Position numbers and translations under genes: made by a program. A DNA stretch of 64,000 bases, from the NCBI GenBank assembly GCA_039193195.1, contig JBCCWS010000007.1, positions 62,001 to 126,000 of the forward strand. Direction: 5' to 3'. The notes below the pieces were generated by a model. That model ran no database searches, had not been told where the DNA came from, and saw nothing but the letters and a program-made list of their open reading frames with translations. Positions 36,476-45,232 of the stretch are shown here, piece after piece. How positions within the stretch are numbered: position 1 is the stretch's first letter; every line of letters starts with the position of its first letter. The stretch comes from Pseudomonadota bacterium (GTDB lineage: Bacteria; Pseudomonadota; Gammaproteobacteria; Steroidobacterales; JBCBZW01).

Positions 36476-36499
36476 GAACGACTCTGCCCAGAGTCGTTC
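36476..36499. repeat. Perfect 11-bp hairpin after the OCD-family gene
   Basis: GAACGACTCTG (36476-36486) and CAGAGTCGTTC (36489-36499) are perfect complements 2 nt apart, 8 nt beyond the stop codon. AAACC follows, not a T-run, so intrinsic termination is doubtful. It is one of several such stems at gene ends in this window. Confidence 0.6.
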
Positions 36500-36633
36500 A
36501 AACCGCGAGCCTCGACACTGGCGGTCGGTACGCCGTATCAGCCTTCCTGGGGTGATACCATCCGGGCCCCGAACTGCCCGCAAGCGGCCAACCCTGCGGA
36601 CCTTAAGTCCAGCTAGCTCGAGGCAACGAGAGA

Positions 36634-37689
36634 ATGAACAAGCAAGAATTCCAGAGCGTGCATCCCCCCCGAGCCAACCGTTGGTTCGGTGCCTTGGGGA
36701 CCATCCTCGCGCTGCTCCCGCTGGTGGCAGTGCAGGCGGCACGGCCGGTGGATCCGCCCTCCGTGGAACTCACGCGCGGCACCAACAACGTGGTCGCCGC
36801 GACGGTCCTGGACAAGCCCAACCTCACGCATATGAAGCTGCGGGTTGATAGCCTGCTGAGCGGAACGGCAGAGGAGGCGGAGTTTTCCGTTCGCGCCGAG
36901 GAAGGAGCCTTCGGTGACCTGGTGATCGGCCAACGCTACCTCGTAGCGTTCACCCGGGTGGGCTCCAACGATCAGTTTCGCGACGCGAAGTTTCTGGATC
37001 CTGAGGGGCCGCGGGTGCTGCGCCTACGGGGTGGACGCATCGCCACCGTGTTCCCGGACACGCCGGCTCTGCGCTTTCTATTTAGCCGTGCGAGAGGCGA
37101 TAGGCAGCCGTCCGATCGCGAGCGTTTGGACGCCGTGCTGACCTTGATTTCCGAAGGCGGCCCGCGCAACCAAGCCTTCGCCATCGAAGAGCTGTACGTG
37201 CGCAACGAGCTCGGTCCCGTCTTCGAGGCGCAGGACATCGAAGTCATCAAGGCCGCGCTGGCCCGGCACGACCTGCCCCTTCAGCTGCGCCAGTTCCTGC
37301 TCGATGCGGCGGCGAAGTTCCCCGGCGGCCCCGCTGCCCCTTGGCTGCATGAAGAACACCGCAAGGTGCTGCTGCGCGCTGGGCCGCAGTTGGATTTGGT
37401 CAGCGCCCAGGCCCTGTTGGTCGTGACCGCCCTGAAGGGCCTGGCAACGGCGAATGATGCGAGGGACCTGTCCGTGGTGTTACCGATGCTCGGGGCAAAC
37501 TCTCCGAGCGTGGTCCGCGAGGCCTTGGGCGTCGCTCACGCGATGGATCAGCCGGCAACCTTGGTGGCGGTGCAGCAGCAGCTTGAGGCGGCGATGTTCG
37601 AGGAGGGCGTCCACGCGGATACGCGCCGGCTCCTCGAGCAATACGTGCTGGGTGAGCTTGGCGTTATCGACGACGAGGACGCCCGCTGA
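36634..37689 (+). CDS. Exported protein of unknown function
   Basis: A 351-residue protein with a long N-terminal region containing a hydrophobic stretch (FGALGTILALLPLVAVQAA), probably a signal peptide cleaved after AQAA. The first mature domain (about 45-125, LTRGTNNVVAATVLDKPN to RYLVAFTRV) is beta-rich and may be an OB/TIMP-like fold. The second half (about 150-345) is helical with HEAT-like repeats (VVLPMLGANSPSVVREALGVA). No catalytic motif is visible. Single-gene unit between two hairpins. Confidence 0.72.
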   Translation: MNKQEFQSVHPPRANRWFGALGTILALLPLVAVQAARPVDPPSVELTRGTNNVVAATVLDKPNLTHMKLRVDSLLSGTAEEAEFSVRAEEGAFGDLVIGQRYLVAFTRVGSNDQFRDAKFLDPEGPRVLRLRGGRIATVFPDTPALRFLFSRARGDRQPSDRERLDAVLTLISEGGPRNQAFAIEELYVRNELGPVFEAQDIEVIKAALARHDLPLQLRQFLLDAAAKFPGGPAAPWLHEEHRKVLLRAGPQLDLVSAQALLVVTALKGLATANDARDLSVVLPMLGANSPSVVREALGVAHAMDQPATLVAVQQQLEAAMFEEGVHADTRRLLEQYVLGELGVIDDEDAR

Positions 37690-37703
37690 GCGCCCCTTAC
37701 AGT

Positions 37704-37737
37704 CCAGGATGGCGCACCGCAGCGCGCGCCATCCTGG
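37704..37737. repeat. Perfect 12-bp inverted repeat after the 36.6 kb gene
   Basis: CCAGGATGGCGC (37704-37715) and GCGCCATCCTGG (37726-37737) pair perfectly with a 10-nt loop, 14 nt after the stop codon. TCGCTC follows, so there is no U-tract. Probable 3'-end structure. Confidence 0.6.
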
Positions 37738-37950
37738 TCGCTCAATGCCCTCATGTACAGCCGCGCGCCGCACGCGCCTTGAAGTCCATCCTCCCCCAGC
37801 GACGGTAATCCCCGACAGTTGCTTCCTCCCGCCGATTGTCCAGCGCTGCGGAAGTTGTCGAAGCGCCGTGGTTTCAACAGAAACCATTGCGGTGCGACAC
37901 GCTGCCACGAATTTCCGCGGAAACCGTTGCGATATCGAGCACTTAGTCTA

Positions 37951-37970
37951 AGCTATGGATTTCCATAGCT
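37951..37970. promoter_or_regulatory. Near-perfect 20-bp palindrome
   Basis: AGCTATGGA (37951-37959) and TCCATAGCT (37962-37970) are perfect 9-bp arms with a 2-nt centre. It is operator-like and lies 283 bp upstream of the secreted protein gene. Factor unknown. Confidence 0.4.
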
Positions 37971-38141
37971 ATTGCAGGCTGCGTTTGATGCCATCGAAAC
38001 ATCACATAAATGGGTGGCTGCGCGCGCTCTCAGGCCGTTTATTGTCGCGCCGCAGAAACACGTCTGCGACTTATTGTCGCAGGGGGAAATGCCGCTGACA
38101 GACGGTGTTTTGGCAGCGCTGCCTTGGCATAAGTCCTCGGG

Positions 38142-38171
38142 TTGGTTTTTGCGACCGGTGCGCCGTATAGT
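38142..38171 (+). promoter_or_regulatory. Candidate promoter for the 38.3 kb secreted protein
   Basis: TTGGTT (38142-38147) and TATAGT (38166-38171) are 18 bp apart. The -10 matches the consensus at 5 of 6 positions, the -35 at 3 of 6. It leaves a leader of about 75 nt. Confidence 0.4.
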
Positions 38172-38252
38172 CCGGACTCCCAGCAGCAGGCAACAACACG
38201 CAAAACGCACGCCTGCCTGTTGGCAAATTCATTACGACCAGGGGGTCAACAC

Positions 38253-40196
38253 ATGAACCGCTACGGCATTGCAGCCTCTGCGGGCATCGCAGCACTCGCG
38301 CTCAGCACCAGCGCTGCGTTTGCGGCAGAACCCGTTACCGGCGATCTGAGAATGTCCTCGCGACACGCTCACACCGGTGCGTTGAAGATTCAGGACTTGC
38401 AGGCCCTCCAGGGCCCGCAGCGCAGCGGCGGCGCGCCCGCTTCTGTTCCCAACCAGCTCGGTAAGACCACGTTCTCTCGCCAGCTGACCGACCTGGTGCA
38501 GGACGCGCTGGTCGATCCCGCGCACAACCCTGTCCTCGCTCCGGCCCTGAGCCTGAGCTTCGACGGCCCGTCCAGCGACGACAACAGCGCGCTGTTCGGC
38601 TTCCGCATTCAGCCGCCTGACACCAACGGGGATGTGGGTCGCGACTTCGCGGTGAGCTACATCAACCTGACCTGGTCGTACTACGACAAGGCAGGCAACA
38701 TCGTTGGCGGTCCCTTTGCCGGTAACAGCTTCTGGGCTGGCTTCGGCGGTCCCTGTGAGGCTAACAACAACGGCGACCCCATCATCATCTACGACGAAGA
38801 TGTTGGTCGTTGGGTGTTCAACCAGTTCGCTCCGTTCCAGGGCGTGCAGTGCTTCGCTATCTCCGACGGTGAAGATCCCGCAGGTCCTTACACGCTCTAC
38901 GAGTTCGTCGTCGAGCCGAACGCGTTCAACGACTACCCGAAGGTTGGTGTTTGGGCCAGCGAAGACGGTACCCAGAGCGCCTACACGTACACCGGTCGTA
39001 ACTTCACCCCGCAGGGCAACCCCTTCGCGGCGCGTGACATCACTGCCGTGCTGTTCGACCGTGACGCCATGCTCGCAGGTGCCGCTGCTGGCTTTACGAC
39101 CACTGTGATGCCGGGCGGCTTCTTCACCTACGACGGTGCACAGCCGGGCTCCGTGCAGGCTCTGTCCAACGCTCCGGGCGGTGCTTGCCCGCTGTTCTCC
39201 GTGGCCGAAGCGCCTGCCACCTACCGCTTCTTCGAGTTCTGCGAGAACTTCCCGGGCGCAGGTACCTTCACCACGCTGCCGACGGTCTCCGTGCCAGCCT
39301 TTGACGATAACCTCGGCGACGTGCCTCAGCCCGGTGGCGACAACCTCGACACGCTGGCCTTCTTCACCATGTACCGCGCCAACCACGCTGTGATCGACGG
39401 TCAGCACCAGCTCGCGCTGGCGCACACTGTTGACGCTGGCGGTGACCGCGGCGGCATGCGTTGGGCTATCCTCGACGTTGACGACTACAACAACATCTCG
39501 CTCATCGACACCGGCACCCAGGCGCCGAACGATGGCTTCGAGCGTTGGATGGGTTCCGTGGCGCTGGATACTGTGGGTAACCTCGGTCTGGCCTACACCC
39601 GTGGCGGCAACGGTGACTTCACGAGCGTCTATGTGACCGGTCGTGAGACCACTGATCCGGCTGGTACCGTGCAGCAGGAGGTCGAGTGTGTGGCCGGTAC
39701 CGGTGCGCAGACTGGTGGCGGCGGCCGCTGGGGTGACTACTCCTCCACGAGCCTCGATCCTTCCGACGGTTGCACCTTCTGGACGTTCCAGGAGTACGTG
39801 GCCGAGACCGGTAGCTTCGAGTGGAACACCCGCGTGTGTGCTTGGAACTTCCCGAGCTGCACCGGCGTACAGCCCACCGACTTCACCCTGGCTCCGGCTG
39901 ATCCTGGCATCGCTGGCGTTGCCAACGACTTCAACACCAGCAACGGCTCTGCCAACAGTGGCGTAGTTCTCTACATCGGCTCTTCCGCAGGTTCTTCTGC
40001 AATCAGCCTCGGTAACTGCACCACGACGGTGGATCTGACCAACGCTCGCCTGATCGGCTTCGCCCGTGCAGACGGTGCTGGTAACGCCACCATCACTCGC
40101 AACATTCCCGGCCAGGCTGCTGGTCGCACGATCCTGGCTCAGGCCGTGGATCTGAGTGCCTGTGAGACCTCGAACGTCGCTTCGCAGACGTTCTAA
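38253..40196 (+). CDS. Secreted protein of unknown function, probably beta-propeller, likely abundant
   Basis: A 647-residue protein with a clear signal peptide (MNRYGIAASAGIAALALSTS, cleaved near AFA-A). The mature part has repeats of the kind seen in extracellular proteins with a propeller-like core: PPDTNGDVGRDFAVSYINL, NSFWAGFGGPCEANNNGDPI, YDEDVGRWVFNQFAP, NDYPKVGVWASEDG, then GGRWGDYSSTSLDPSDG. Cysteines are few and probably paired. The C-terminal 90 residues form a separate beta domain. No catalytic motif or anchor was found. Codon choice (many GGT, CGT, GCT) differs from its GGC/CGC-rich neighbours and fits high expression. It ends in a strong terminator. ATG 38253 is used because the signal peptide starts there. 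Confidence 0.8.
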   Translation: MNRYGIAASAGIAALALSTSAAFAAEPVTGDLRMSSRHAHTGALKIQDLQALQGPQRSGGAPASVPNQLGKTTFSRQLTDLVQDALVDPAHNPVLAPALSLSFDGPSSDDNSALFGFRIQPPDTNGDVGRDFAVSYINLTWSYYDKAGNIVGGPFAGNSFWAGFGGPCEANNNGDPIIIYDEDVGRWVFNQFAPFQGVQCFAISDGEDPAGPYTLYEFVVEPNAFNDYPKVGVWASEDGTQSAYTYTGRNFTPQGNPFAARDITAVLFDRDAMLAGAAAGFTTTVMPGGFFTYDGAQPGSVQALSNAPGGACPLFSVAEAPATYRFFEFCENFPGAGTFTTLPTVSVPAFDDNLGDVPQPGGDNLDTLAFFTMYRANHAVIDGQHQLALAHTVDAGGDRGGMRWAILDVDDYNNISLIDTGTQAPNDGFERWMGSVALDTVGNLGLAYTRGGNGDFTSVYVTGRETTDPAGTVQQEVECVAGTGAQTGGGGRWGDYSSTSLDPSDGCTFWTFQEYVAETGSFEWNTRVCAWNFPSCTGVQPTDFTLAPADPGIAGVANDFNTSNGSANSGVVLYIGSSAGSSAISLGNCTTTVDLTNARLIGFARADGAGNATITRNIPGQAAGRTILAQAVDLSACETSNVASQTF

Positions 40197-40240
40197 GGCA
40201 GGTTAGCCCCGCCACGGCGGGGGTAAGTGCCTAACCGATA

Positions 40241-40274
40241 GGGCGGGAGCTTCGGCTCCCGCCTTATTTTTTTC
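40241..40274 (+). terminator. Strong Rho-independent terminator
   Basis: GGCGGGAGC (40242-40250), tetraloop TTCG and GCTCCCGCC (40255-40263) form a 9-bp GC-rich stem followed by TTATTTTTTT. A second hairpin lies just before it, with GGTTAG/CTAACC outside CCCCGCC/GGCGGGG (40201-40236). Confidence 0.93.
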
Positions 40275-40296
40275 CATCCCCGCCGATACAGCGCCC

Positions 40297-40944
40297 ATGG
40301 AATCGCCCATCGACCTCTTCGTTAGTGCCTTCGTCACGTTCTTCCTGCTGATCGACGCGATCGGTATGTCGCCCGTGTTCGTCACGCTGACTGCCGCCGG
40401 CGATGCGGCCTACCGCCGCCGCACGGCAGTGCAGGCGGTGCTGGTGGCCTCCATCGTGATCTTCGCCTTCGCCCTCGGTGGTCGTTGGCTGCTCGACCAT
40501 ATGGGCATATCCATCCATTCCTTTCGCATGGCAGGCGGTGCCCTGCTGTTTCTGATCGCTCTGGAGATGGTGTTCGAGAAGCGCACGGAGCGCCGTGAGG
40601 AGCGTGCCCATGACGTGCAGGAGAACGCCCAGGAAGCCTCCGATCCGGCGCCGGACGTCTCCGTGTTTCCCCTTGGCATTCCCATGTTGGCCGGTCCAGG
40701 GGTGATCGTCTCGGTGATGGTCTTCATGACCGAGCACCCGGGCTTGATTCCCCACGCGGTGGTGTTGTCCGCCGTGCTGGCGAACATGATTCTAGCGCTC
40801 GCGATCTTCCTTCTGGCCATTCCTCTGCTGAAAGCCCTAGGGGATAGCGTAGTGGGCGCACTGACGCGAATTCTCGGCGTCCTGCTCTCGGCCCTGGCAC
40901 TCGAGATGCTCGTCGTCGGCACTAAGGGCGCCTTCAACCTCTAG
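40297..40944 (+). CDS. MarC family (UPF0056) inner-membrane protein
   Basis: A 215-residue integral membrane protein with six predicted helices. The N-terminal FFLLIDAIGMSPVFVTLT and the second-half repeat FPLGIPMLAGPGVIVSVMVF are the MarC signature (the P-x-x-x-G-P-G-x-I motif). The cytoplasmic loop (about residues 90-125) is charged and longer than usual (EKRTERREERAHD). MarC was once linked to antibiotic resistance, but no transport substrate is established. It is a single gene between a strong terminator and a TlpA-like gene. Confidence 0.9.
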   Translation: MESPIDLFVSAFVTFFLLIDAIGMSPVFVTLTAAGDAAYRRRTAVQAVLVASIVIFAFALGGRWLLDHMGISIHSFRMAGGALLFLIALEMVFEKRTERREERAHDVQENAQEASDPAPDVSVFPLGIPMLAGPGVIVSVMVFMTEHPGLIPHAVVLSAVLANMILALAIFLLAIPLLKALGDSVVGALTRILGVLLSALALEMLVVGTKGAFNL

Positions 40945-41221
40945 CTGGTGACTATCACTCACCGCTCGTGCCCGCACCGGCTGATCCCAGCGAGCCGCCC
41001 AACGCCTACACCGAATGCAGCGCATAGGTGGGAAACAGCTCAAGGAGGGGCTGCGCCGACGATACGGACGGCTGCGCCTCGGTCGGCGGCCGCTTGACGT
41101 ACCAGTCCCGCGCTGGGTGACGCCCGGCGGCCACCGTGGAGCCTACGGCGCCTGTGATACTTGTGTGTCATTTGCGAGGCAGCATAAGGCCCCCTAGACG
41201 CCGCCTGCAGGAGAGCTCCGA

Positions 41222-41806
41222 ATGGTTGTCAGTCGGCCTGTCGCGTCCCGGCGCCTAGGGGCGTGGGCCTTTGCGATGTTCTTGCTGGTGAGCCTCGCCG
41301 TTGGCTTGGCCATAGGCGCGCCCCACCAGCGCGGCACAATCACACCGACGCCTGCGCCCGCCTTCACTCACACGGCAGCTCAGGATTGGCTGAACAGCGA
41401 TCCCCTGACCCTGGAATCACTGCGGGGCAGCGTATTGCTGGTGGATTTTTGGGCCTTCGAGTGCTGGAACTGCTACCGCTCCTTCCCCTGGCTGAACGGG
41501 CTGGAGGCGAAGTTTGGGCAGCAGGGCTTGCAGGTGATCGGTGTGCATGCGCCGGAGTTCGAGCGCGAACGGGAGCGCAGCGCCGTGGCGGCTAAGGCGC
41601 AGGAGTTCAAGCTGCGCCATCCGATCATGATCGACAACGACTTCTCCTATTGGCGCGCCGTTGGCAATCGCTATTGGCCGACCTACTACCTGATCGACAA
41701 GCGGGGGCGCATTCGCTACCGCTTTATCGGCGAGACGCACGCGGGCACTGACCAGGCGCGGCAGGTGGAGCGAGCGCTGCGCGGGCTGCTCGACGAGTCC
41801 GCCTAG
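41222..41806 (+). CDS. Membrane-anchored thioredoxin-like protein (TlpA/DsbE type)
   Basis: A 194-residue protein with an N-terminal uncleaved or cleavable signal-anchor (about 14-32) and a redoxin domain facing the periplasm. The active site is Cys81-Trp-Asn-Cys84 in VDFWAFECWNCYRSFPWL. The cis-Pro loop is YWPTYYLIDKRGRIRY. The WNC centre is seen in TlpA/CycY relatives and in redoxin domains fused to DipZ. A probable role is reduction of periplasmic disulphides or in cytochrome c or peroxide chemistry. It is monocistronic and no partner gene is adjacent. Confidence 0.88.
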   Translation: MVVSRPVASRRLGAWAFAMFLLVSLAVGLAIGAPHQRGTITPTPAPAFTHTAAQDWLNSDPLTLESLRGSVLLVDFWAFECWNCYRSFPWLNGLEAKFGQQGLQVIGVHAPEFERERERSAVAAKAQEFKLRHPIMIDNDFSYWRAVGNRYWPTYYLIDKRGRIRYRFIGETHAGTDQARQVERALRGLLDESA

Positions 41807-42045
41807 GTACTGGGCAGGCACTAGGGCTATCAGGCGACTGCGGCGCTGCGAAAGAAGCTGCGAAGCGGGCTCGGTTCCTAGGCCGCAAGGCGAGGCCGTG
41901 CAATACTCTTCGCCTTGGGGAACGGCCGGTCGGGCGCGTCTGTGGGCGGTGCTACATAACACGGCGTCATCTGGCGACAAGAGGCGGCCGCTCCCGTTGC
42001 ATTTACCGTTGACGCGGAAGATCTGAGCGGAGCTAAGCGGCCCCC

Positions 42046-44256
42046 GTGAGCAGTCTCGACAGGCTGGCCGAAGCCTGTGGCATCCAGCCCGATTACTTCG
42101 ATTACCAGGGCCGTCATTGCATCGTGTCTGCGGATACGAAAGCCGCCCTGTTGCGCGCTATGGGCGTGAACGTCGATGACGAGCAGGCGATCGACGCCGA
42201 GCTCGACCGGCTTGCCTTACAGCCTTGGCGGGATGCCCTGCGTCCGGCAATCGTGCTCCGCGAGCACGCGCGCCCCCTCGTCCCTGTGCGCCTGTCCGTC
42301 AAGCACTGCCAAGCACCTATTACCTGGGGCATCGCCCTCGAAAACGGCGAGTATCGCGAAGGGGTCGTGTCCTTCAGTGAGCGCAGTCCGAAGGCCGTGC
42401 GCGAGGTGGATGGGGTCGAGCATCGTCAGTACCTTCTGCAGCTGCCCCTCGATCTCGCCCCCGGCTACCACGACTTTCGCCTGCGCTCTGAGGACGGCGA
42501 GCTCGACGTTTCCTCGCGCCTGATCATCGCCCCAGAAACCGGTTATGGGCCCGAGGAGGTTACCCGCGACGAACACACCTTCGGTTTGGGGTTGCAGCTC
42601 TACACCCTGCGCTCCAGGGAGAACTGGGGCATAGGTGACCTGGGGGATCTGCGTCGCATGGCGCCAGCCCTGCGCGATGCCGGAGCTGACTACATCGGTC
42701 TCAACCCCCTGCATTCGCTGTACCCACACCGCCCGCAGCACGCCAGCCCATACAGTCCGTCGAGCCGGGCCATGCTCAACGCCTTGTACATCGATATCCC
42801 GGCCGTGCCCGAGTTCGACCAGTGCGAGCAAGCGCAGCAGCTTGCGGCTAGTGATGGCTTCAAGGACCAGCTGGAACGTGTTCGCGAGGCGACCCACGTG
42901 GACTACGAGCGCGTGGCTAGGTTAAAGCTCGATGTCCTCGAGCGCATGTTTGCTTACTTCAATACCACGCATATCCAGCGTGGCAGTGGGCGTGCGCTGG
43001 CGATGCAGAACTTCGTTGCGGAGATGGGCGAGCCGTTGGTGCATCAAGTGCTCTACGACGCGCTGGCGGAGCACTTCCAGGATCAGGATCCCCAGAGCGT
43101 CGGCTGGCAGCAGTGGCCCGAGTCCTTTCACGAGCCAAAGTCGCCAGCGGTGGCTGAGTTTGCCGCTGCGCGAAGCTCGCGCGTGAGGTTCTTCGAGTAC
43201 CTGCAGTGGTTGGCCGATGAGCAGCTTGGCCTCGCTCAGCAGTCCGTCTTGAGCGCCGGGATGAACGTCGGTTTGTACCGCGATCTGGCCGTTGGGGCAG
43301 ACCCTGGCGGCGCCGAGGCATGGGGTGAGCAGGCCTTGTACTGTTTCGATGCGAGCGTTGGGGCGCCGCCGGATCGGCTCGCCCTCCAGGGCCAGAACTG
43401 GGGCGCGCCGCCGATCCATCCCCTTCGCCTCGCCGAGCGCGCGTACCGCGACTTCACTACCTTGATTCGCGCGAACATGCGCCACTGCGGTGCCCTGCGC
43501 ATCGATCACGTGATGTCCATGATGCGCCTTTGGTGGGTGCCGACGGGAGAATCTGCGCTTGAGGGCGCCTACGTGCGCTACCCCATGGAGGACATGCTTG
43601 GCATCCTGGCGCTGGAAAGCCGGCGCAACGAGTGCATGGTGATCGGCGAGGATCTCGGCACGGTACCCGACGAGATTCGTGGCCCGCTCCAAAGCGCAGG
43701 GGTGTACTCCTACCGCGTGCTGTACTTCGAGAAGTCAAACGACCAGGAGTTCTTGCTGCCGGGAGCCTACCGCGATCAAGCCCTCGCCACGCCCACAACT
43801 CACGACCTGCCCACCTTGTGGGGGTGGTGGGAAGAGCATGATTTGCATCTACGCGATGAGCTGCGCCTTTTCCCGGACGGACAAATCCGGGAGGAAAGCT
43901 ACCGAGAGCGTCAGCTCGATCGTGAGCGCATGCTCCGCGCACTCGAGACGGAAGGGCTATTGCCTCAGGGCTGGTCCGTCGCCTCTTCCGGGGCGCCGAT
44001 CGACTACGCTCTGCTCAGTGCATTAGTGGAATTCCTAGGCCGAAGCCACGCCGCTCTACTCACGATCGCGCCGGAGGATCTGCTGGAGATCCGCGATCCA
44101 GTGAACGTGCCAGGGACGTGTCTGGAGTACCGTAACTGGTCCCGTAAGCTGACGGCGGATTGGGAGGACTGGCTCGCTAGCGATCGCGTGGCTCGCGTTC
44201 TCGAGCGTCTCTGCGCAGCGCGCGCACGCGCGTCCTTGAGGCGCCTGCAGCCCTAA
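42046..44256 (+). CDS. malQ: 4-alpha-glucanotransferase (amylomaltase, GH77)
   Basis: Disproportionates maltodextrins. The 736-residue protein has an N-terminal beta domain (1-140) and a GH77 barrel. Family motifs are ENWGIGDLGDLRRM, YIGLNPLHSLYP, SPYSPSSRAMLN, GLYRDLAVGADPGGAEAW, the nucleophile region ALRIDHVMSMMRLWWVP (Asp), VIGEDLGTVP (Glu acid/base) and TTHDLPTLWGWW (stabilising Asp). It is of the long MalQ type. GTG 42046 is the only reasonable start giving the family N-terminus (SSLDRLAEACGI). There is no glycogen or other mal gene nearby. Confidence 0.95.
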   Translation: MSSLDRLAEACGIQPDYFDYQGRHCIVSADTKAALLRAMGVNVDDEQAIDAELDRLALQPWRDALRPAIVLREHARPLVPVRLSVKHCQAPITWGIALENGEYREGVVSFSERSPKAVREVDGVEHRQYLLQLPLDLAPGYHDFRLRSEDGELDVSSRLIIAPETGYGPEEVTRDEHTFGLGLQLYTLRSRENWGIGDLGDLRRMAPALRDAGADYIGLNPLHSLYPHRPQHASPYSPSSRAMLNALYIDIPAVPEFDQCEQAQQLAASDGFKDQLERVREATHVDYERVARLKLDVLERMFAYFNTTHIQRGSGRALAMQNFVAEMGEPLVHQVLYDALAEHFQDQDPQSVGWQQWPESFHEPKSPAVAEFAAARSSRVRFFEYLQWLADEQLGLAQQSVLSAGMNVGLYRDLAVGADPGGAEAWGEQALYCFDASVGAPPDRLALQGQNWGAPPIHPLRLAERAYRDFTTLIRANMRHCGALRIDHVMSMMRLWWVPTGESALEGAYVRYPMEDMLGILALESRRNECMVIGEDLGTVPDEIRGPLQSAGVYSYRVLYFEKSNDQEFLLPGAYRDQALATPTTHDLPTLWGWWEEHDLHLRDELRLFPDGQIREESYRERQLDRERMLRALETEGLLPQGWSVASSGAPIDYALLSALVEFLGRSHAALLTIAPEDLLEIRDPVNVPGTCLEYRNWSRKLTADWEDWLASDRVARVLERLCAARARASLRRLQP

Positions 44257-44261
44257 GCGCT

Positions 44262-44843
44262 ATGCTGGAGGCGCTAATGGATTTCGCGCTTACCTTCGCC
44301 CTTCCCGTGATGTTGGCCGCGGGCTTCGTGTGGCTGGCGAGTGCTGCCTCGTGGATGGCCCTGCCGCACCATATCGGCGAGTATCGACCGGTGAACGATG
44401 AGGCCGCCTTCGCCGAGGCTCTGCGGCGCCAGTCCCTAAAGCGTGGCCAGTACTTACTGCCTCACCTGGATCGCTGGGAAGATGCGACTACACCGGAAGG
44501 TCGCGAACGCTTCGTCGGGGGTCCCGTCGCCTTCTTGACGGTCTTGCCGAACCGCGTGCCATCGATCCGTCGTCACCTGCTGCTGACGCTTGCCCACTAC
44601 GTTATCGTGTGTGCAGCAATCGCATGGGCGACACAGACCTTTGTTCCCCTGGGGGCTTCCTACCACTCGGTGTTTCCGCCGGTCGCCGTGATGGCGCTGT
44701 TGGCGCACGGGTCCGCGCTTATCCCGGAAGCAATCTGGTACGGTAAGCCCTGGAGCAACGTACTGCGCGGTCTGCTCGACGCGACCGTGTTCTCGCTGCT
44801 AACGGCAGGTGCGATGGCCGCCATGTGGCCACCTGCTCCCTGA
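44262..44843 (+). CDS. Membrane protein of unknown function
   Basis: A 193-residue protein starting 5 nt after malQ. Predicted helices are about 5-32 (ALTFALPVMLAAGFVWLASA), 105-125, 138-158 and 165-187. Between helices one and two is a soluble stretch of 60 residues (HHIGEYRPVNDEAAFAEALR). No motif is recognised. Position suggests cotranscription with malQ, but a link to maltodextrin use is not shown. Confidence 0.65.
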   Translation: MLEALMDFALTFALPVMLAAGFVWLASAASWMALPHHIGEYRPVNDEAAFAEALRRQSLKRGQYLLPHLDRWEDATTPEGRERFVGGPVAFLTVLPNRVPSIRRHLLLTLAHYVIVCAAIAWATQTFVPLGASYHSVFPPVAVMALLAHGSALIPEAIWYGKPWSNVLRGLLDATVFSLLTAGAMAAMWPPAP

Positions 44844-44896
44844 TGTCATCGGCGCGCTCGCGGGCGCCCCAAAACAGCAACGTGGAGAGCGTTGGC

Positions 44897-45232
44897 GTGA
44901 GTTTGAAGGATCAGGTCGATAAGGCGATGCCAGGCTGGGAGCGCTGGTACCCGAGCCTGTTTGATGCCGCCGTGGATCTCGGCATCCTGCGCGCACGCAG
45001 GTGCGATCCTTCCTCGCTACTGCTGACCAACCGCCATGCACGGGTGCGCGAGGAAGCCGAGGCGATGCACCGCGATCGGTGGGGTGGAGACTTTTCCAAC
45101 GCCGATGCTATTCCCAGCCTGGAAGCCAAGCGCACCGTGCGCAAGAAGAAGCGGCCTAAGCCGACTGCCCGCAAAGGCAAGGCGCGGGTGAAGGTTACGC
45201 CGCGCGGACCGGGTGGCAACCGCCGCGCTTAG
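44897..45232 (+). CDS. Small basic protein of unknown function
   Basis: 111 residues from GTG 44897, which has GGAGAG 8 nt upstream; the open frame extends further upstream without a better start. The N-terminal 75 residues look folded and helical (KDQVDKAMPGWERWYPSLFD). The last 35 residues are Lys/Arg/Pro-rich (VRKKKRPKPTARKGKARVK) and could bind nucleic acid. Its stop overlaps the stop of the convergent decarboxylase gene by 4 nt (TTAG). The coding call rests on frame openness and composition. Confidence 0.55.
   Translation: MSLKDQVDKAMPGWERWYPSLFDAAVDLGILRARRCDPSSLLLTNRHARVREEAEAMHRDRWGGDFSNADAIPSLEAKRTVRKKKRPKPTARKGKARVKVTPRGPGGNRRA

Larger units (their letters stand above)
37690..38252. 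other. 563-bp intergenic region with hairpins and repeated sites
   Basis: No gene is convincing here. The region holds a 12-bp hairpin (37704-37737), a near-palindrome AGCTATGGA-TT-TCCATAGCT (37951-37970), two copies of TTATTGTCGC (38039-38048, 38071-38080), two related GAAACC(A/G)TTGCG sites near 37878 and 37919, and a promoter-like TATAGT at 38166. The density of sites suggests regulated expression of the downstream secreted protein. Confidence 0.55.

Noticed and set aside
38232-39425. 397-codon minus-strand frame
   Set aside because: Antisense to the secreted protein gene; composition is Val/Glu/Arg-rich without motifs.
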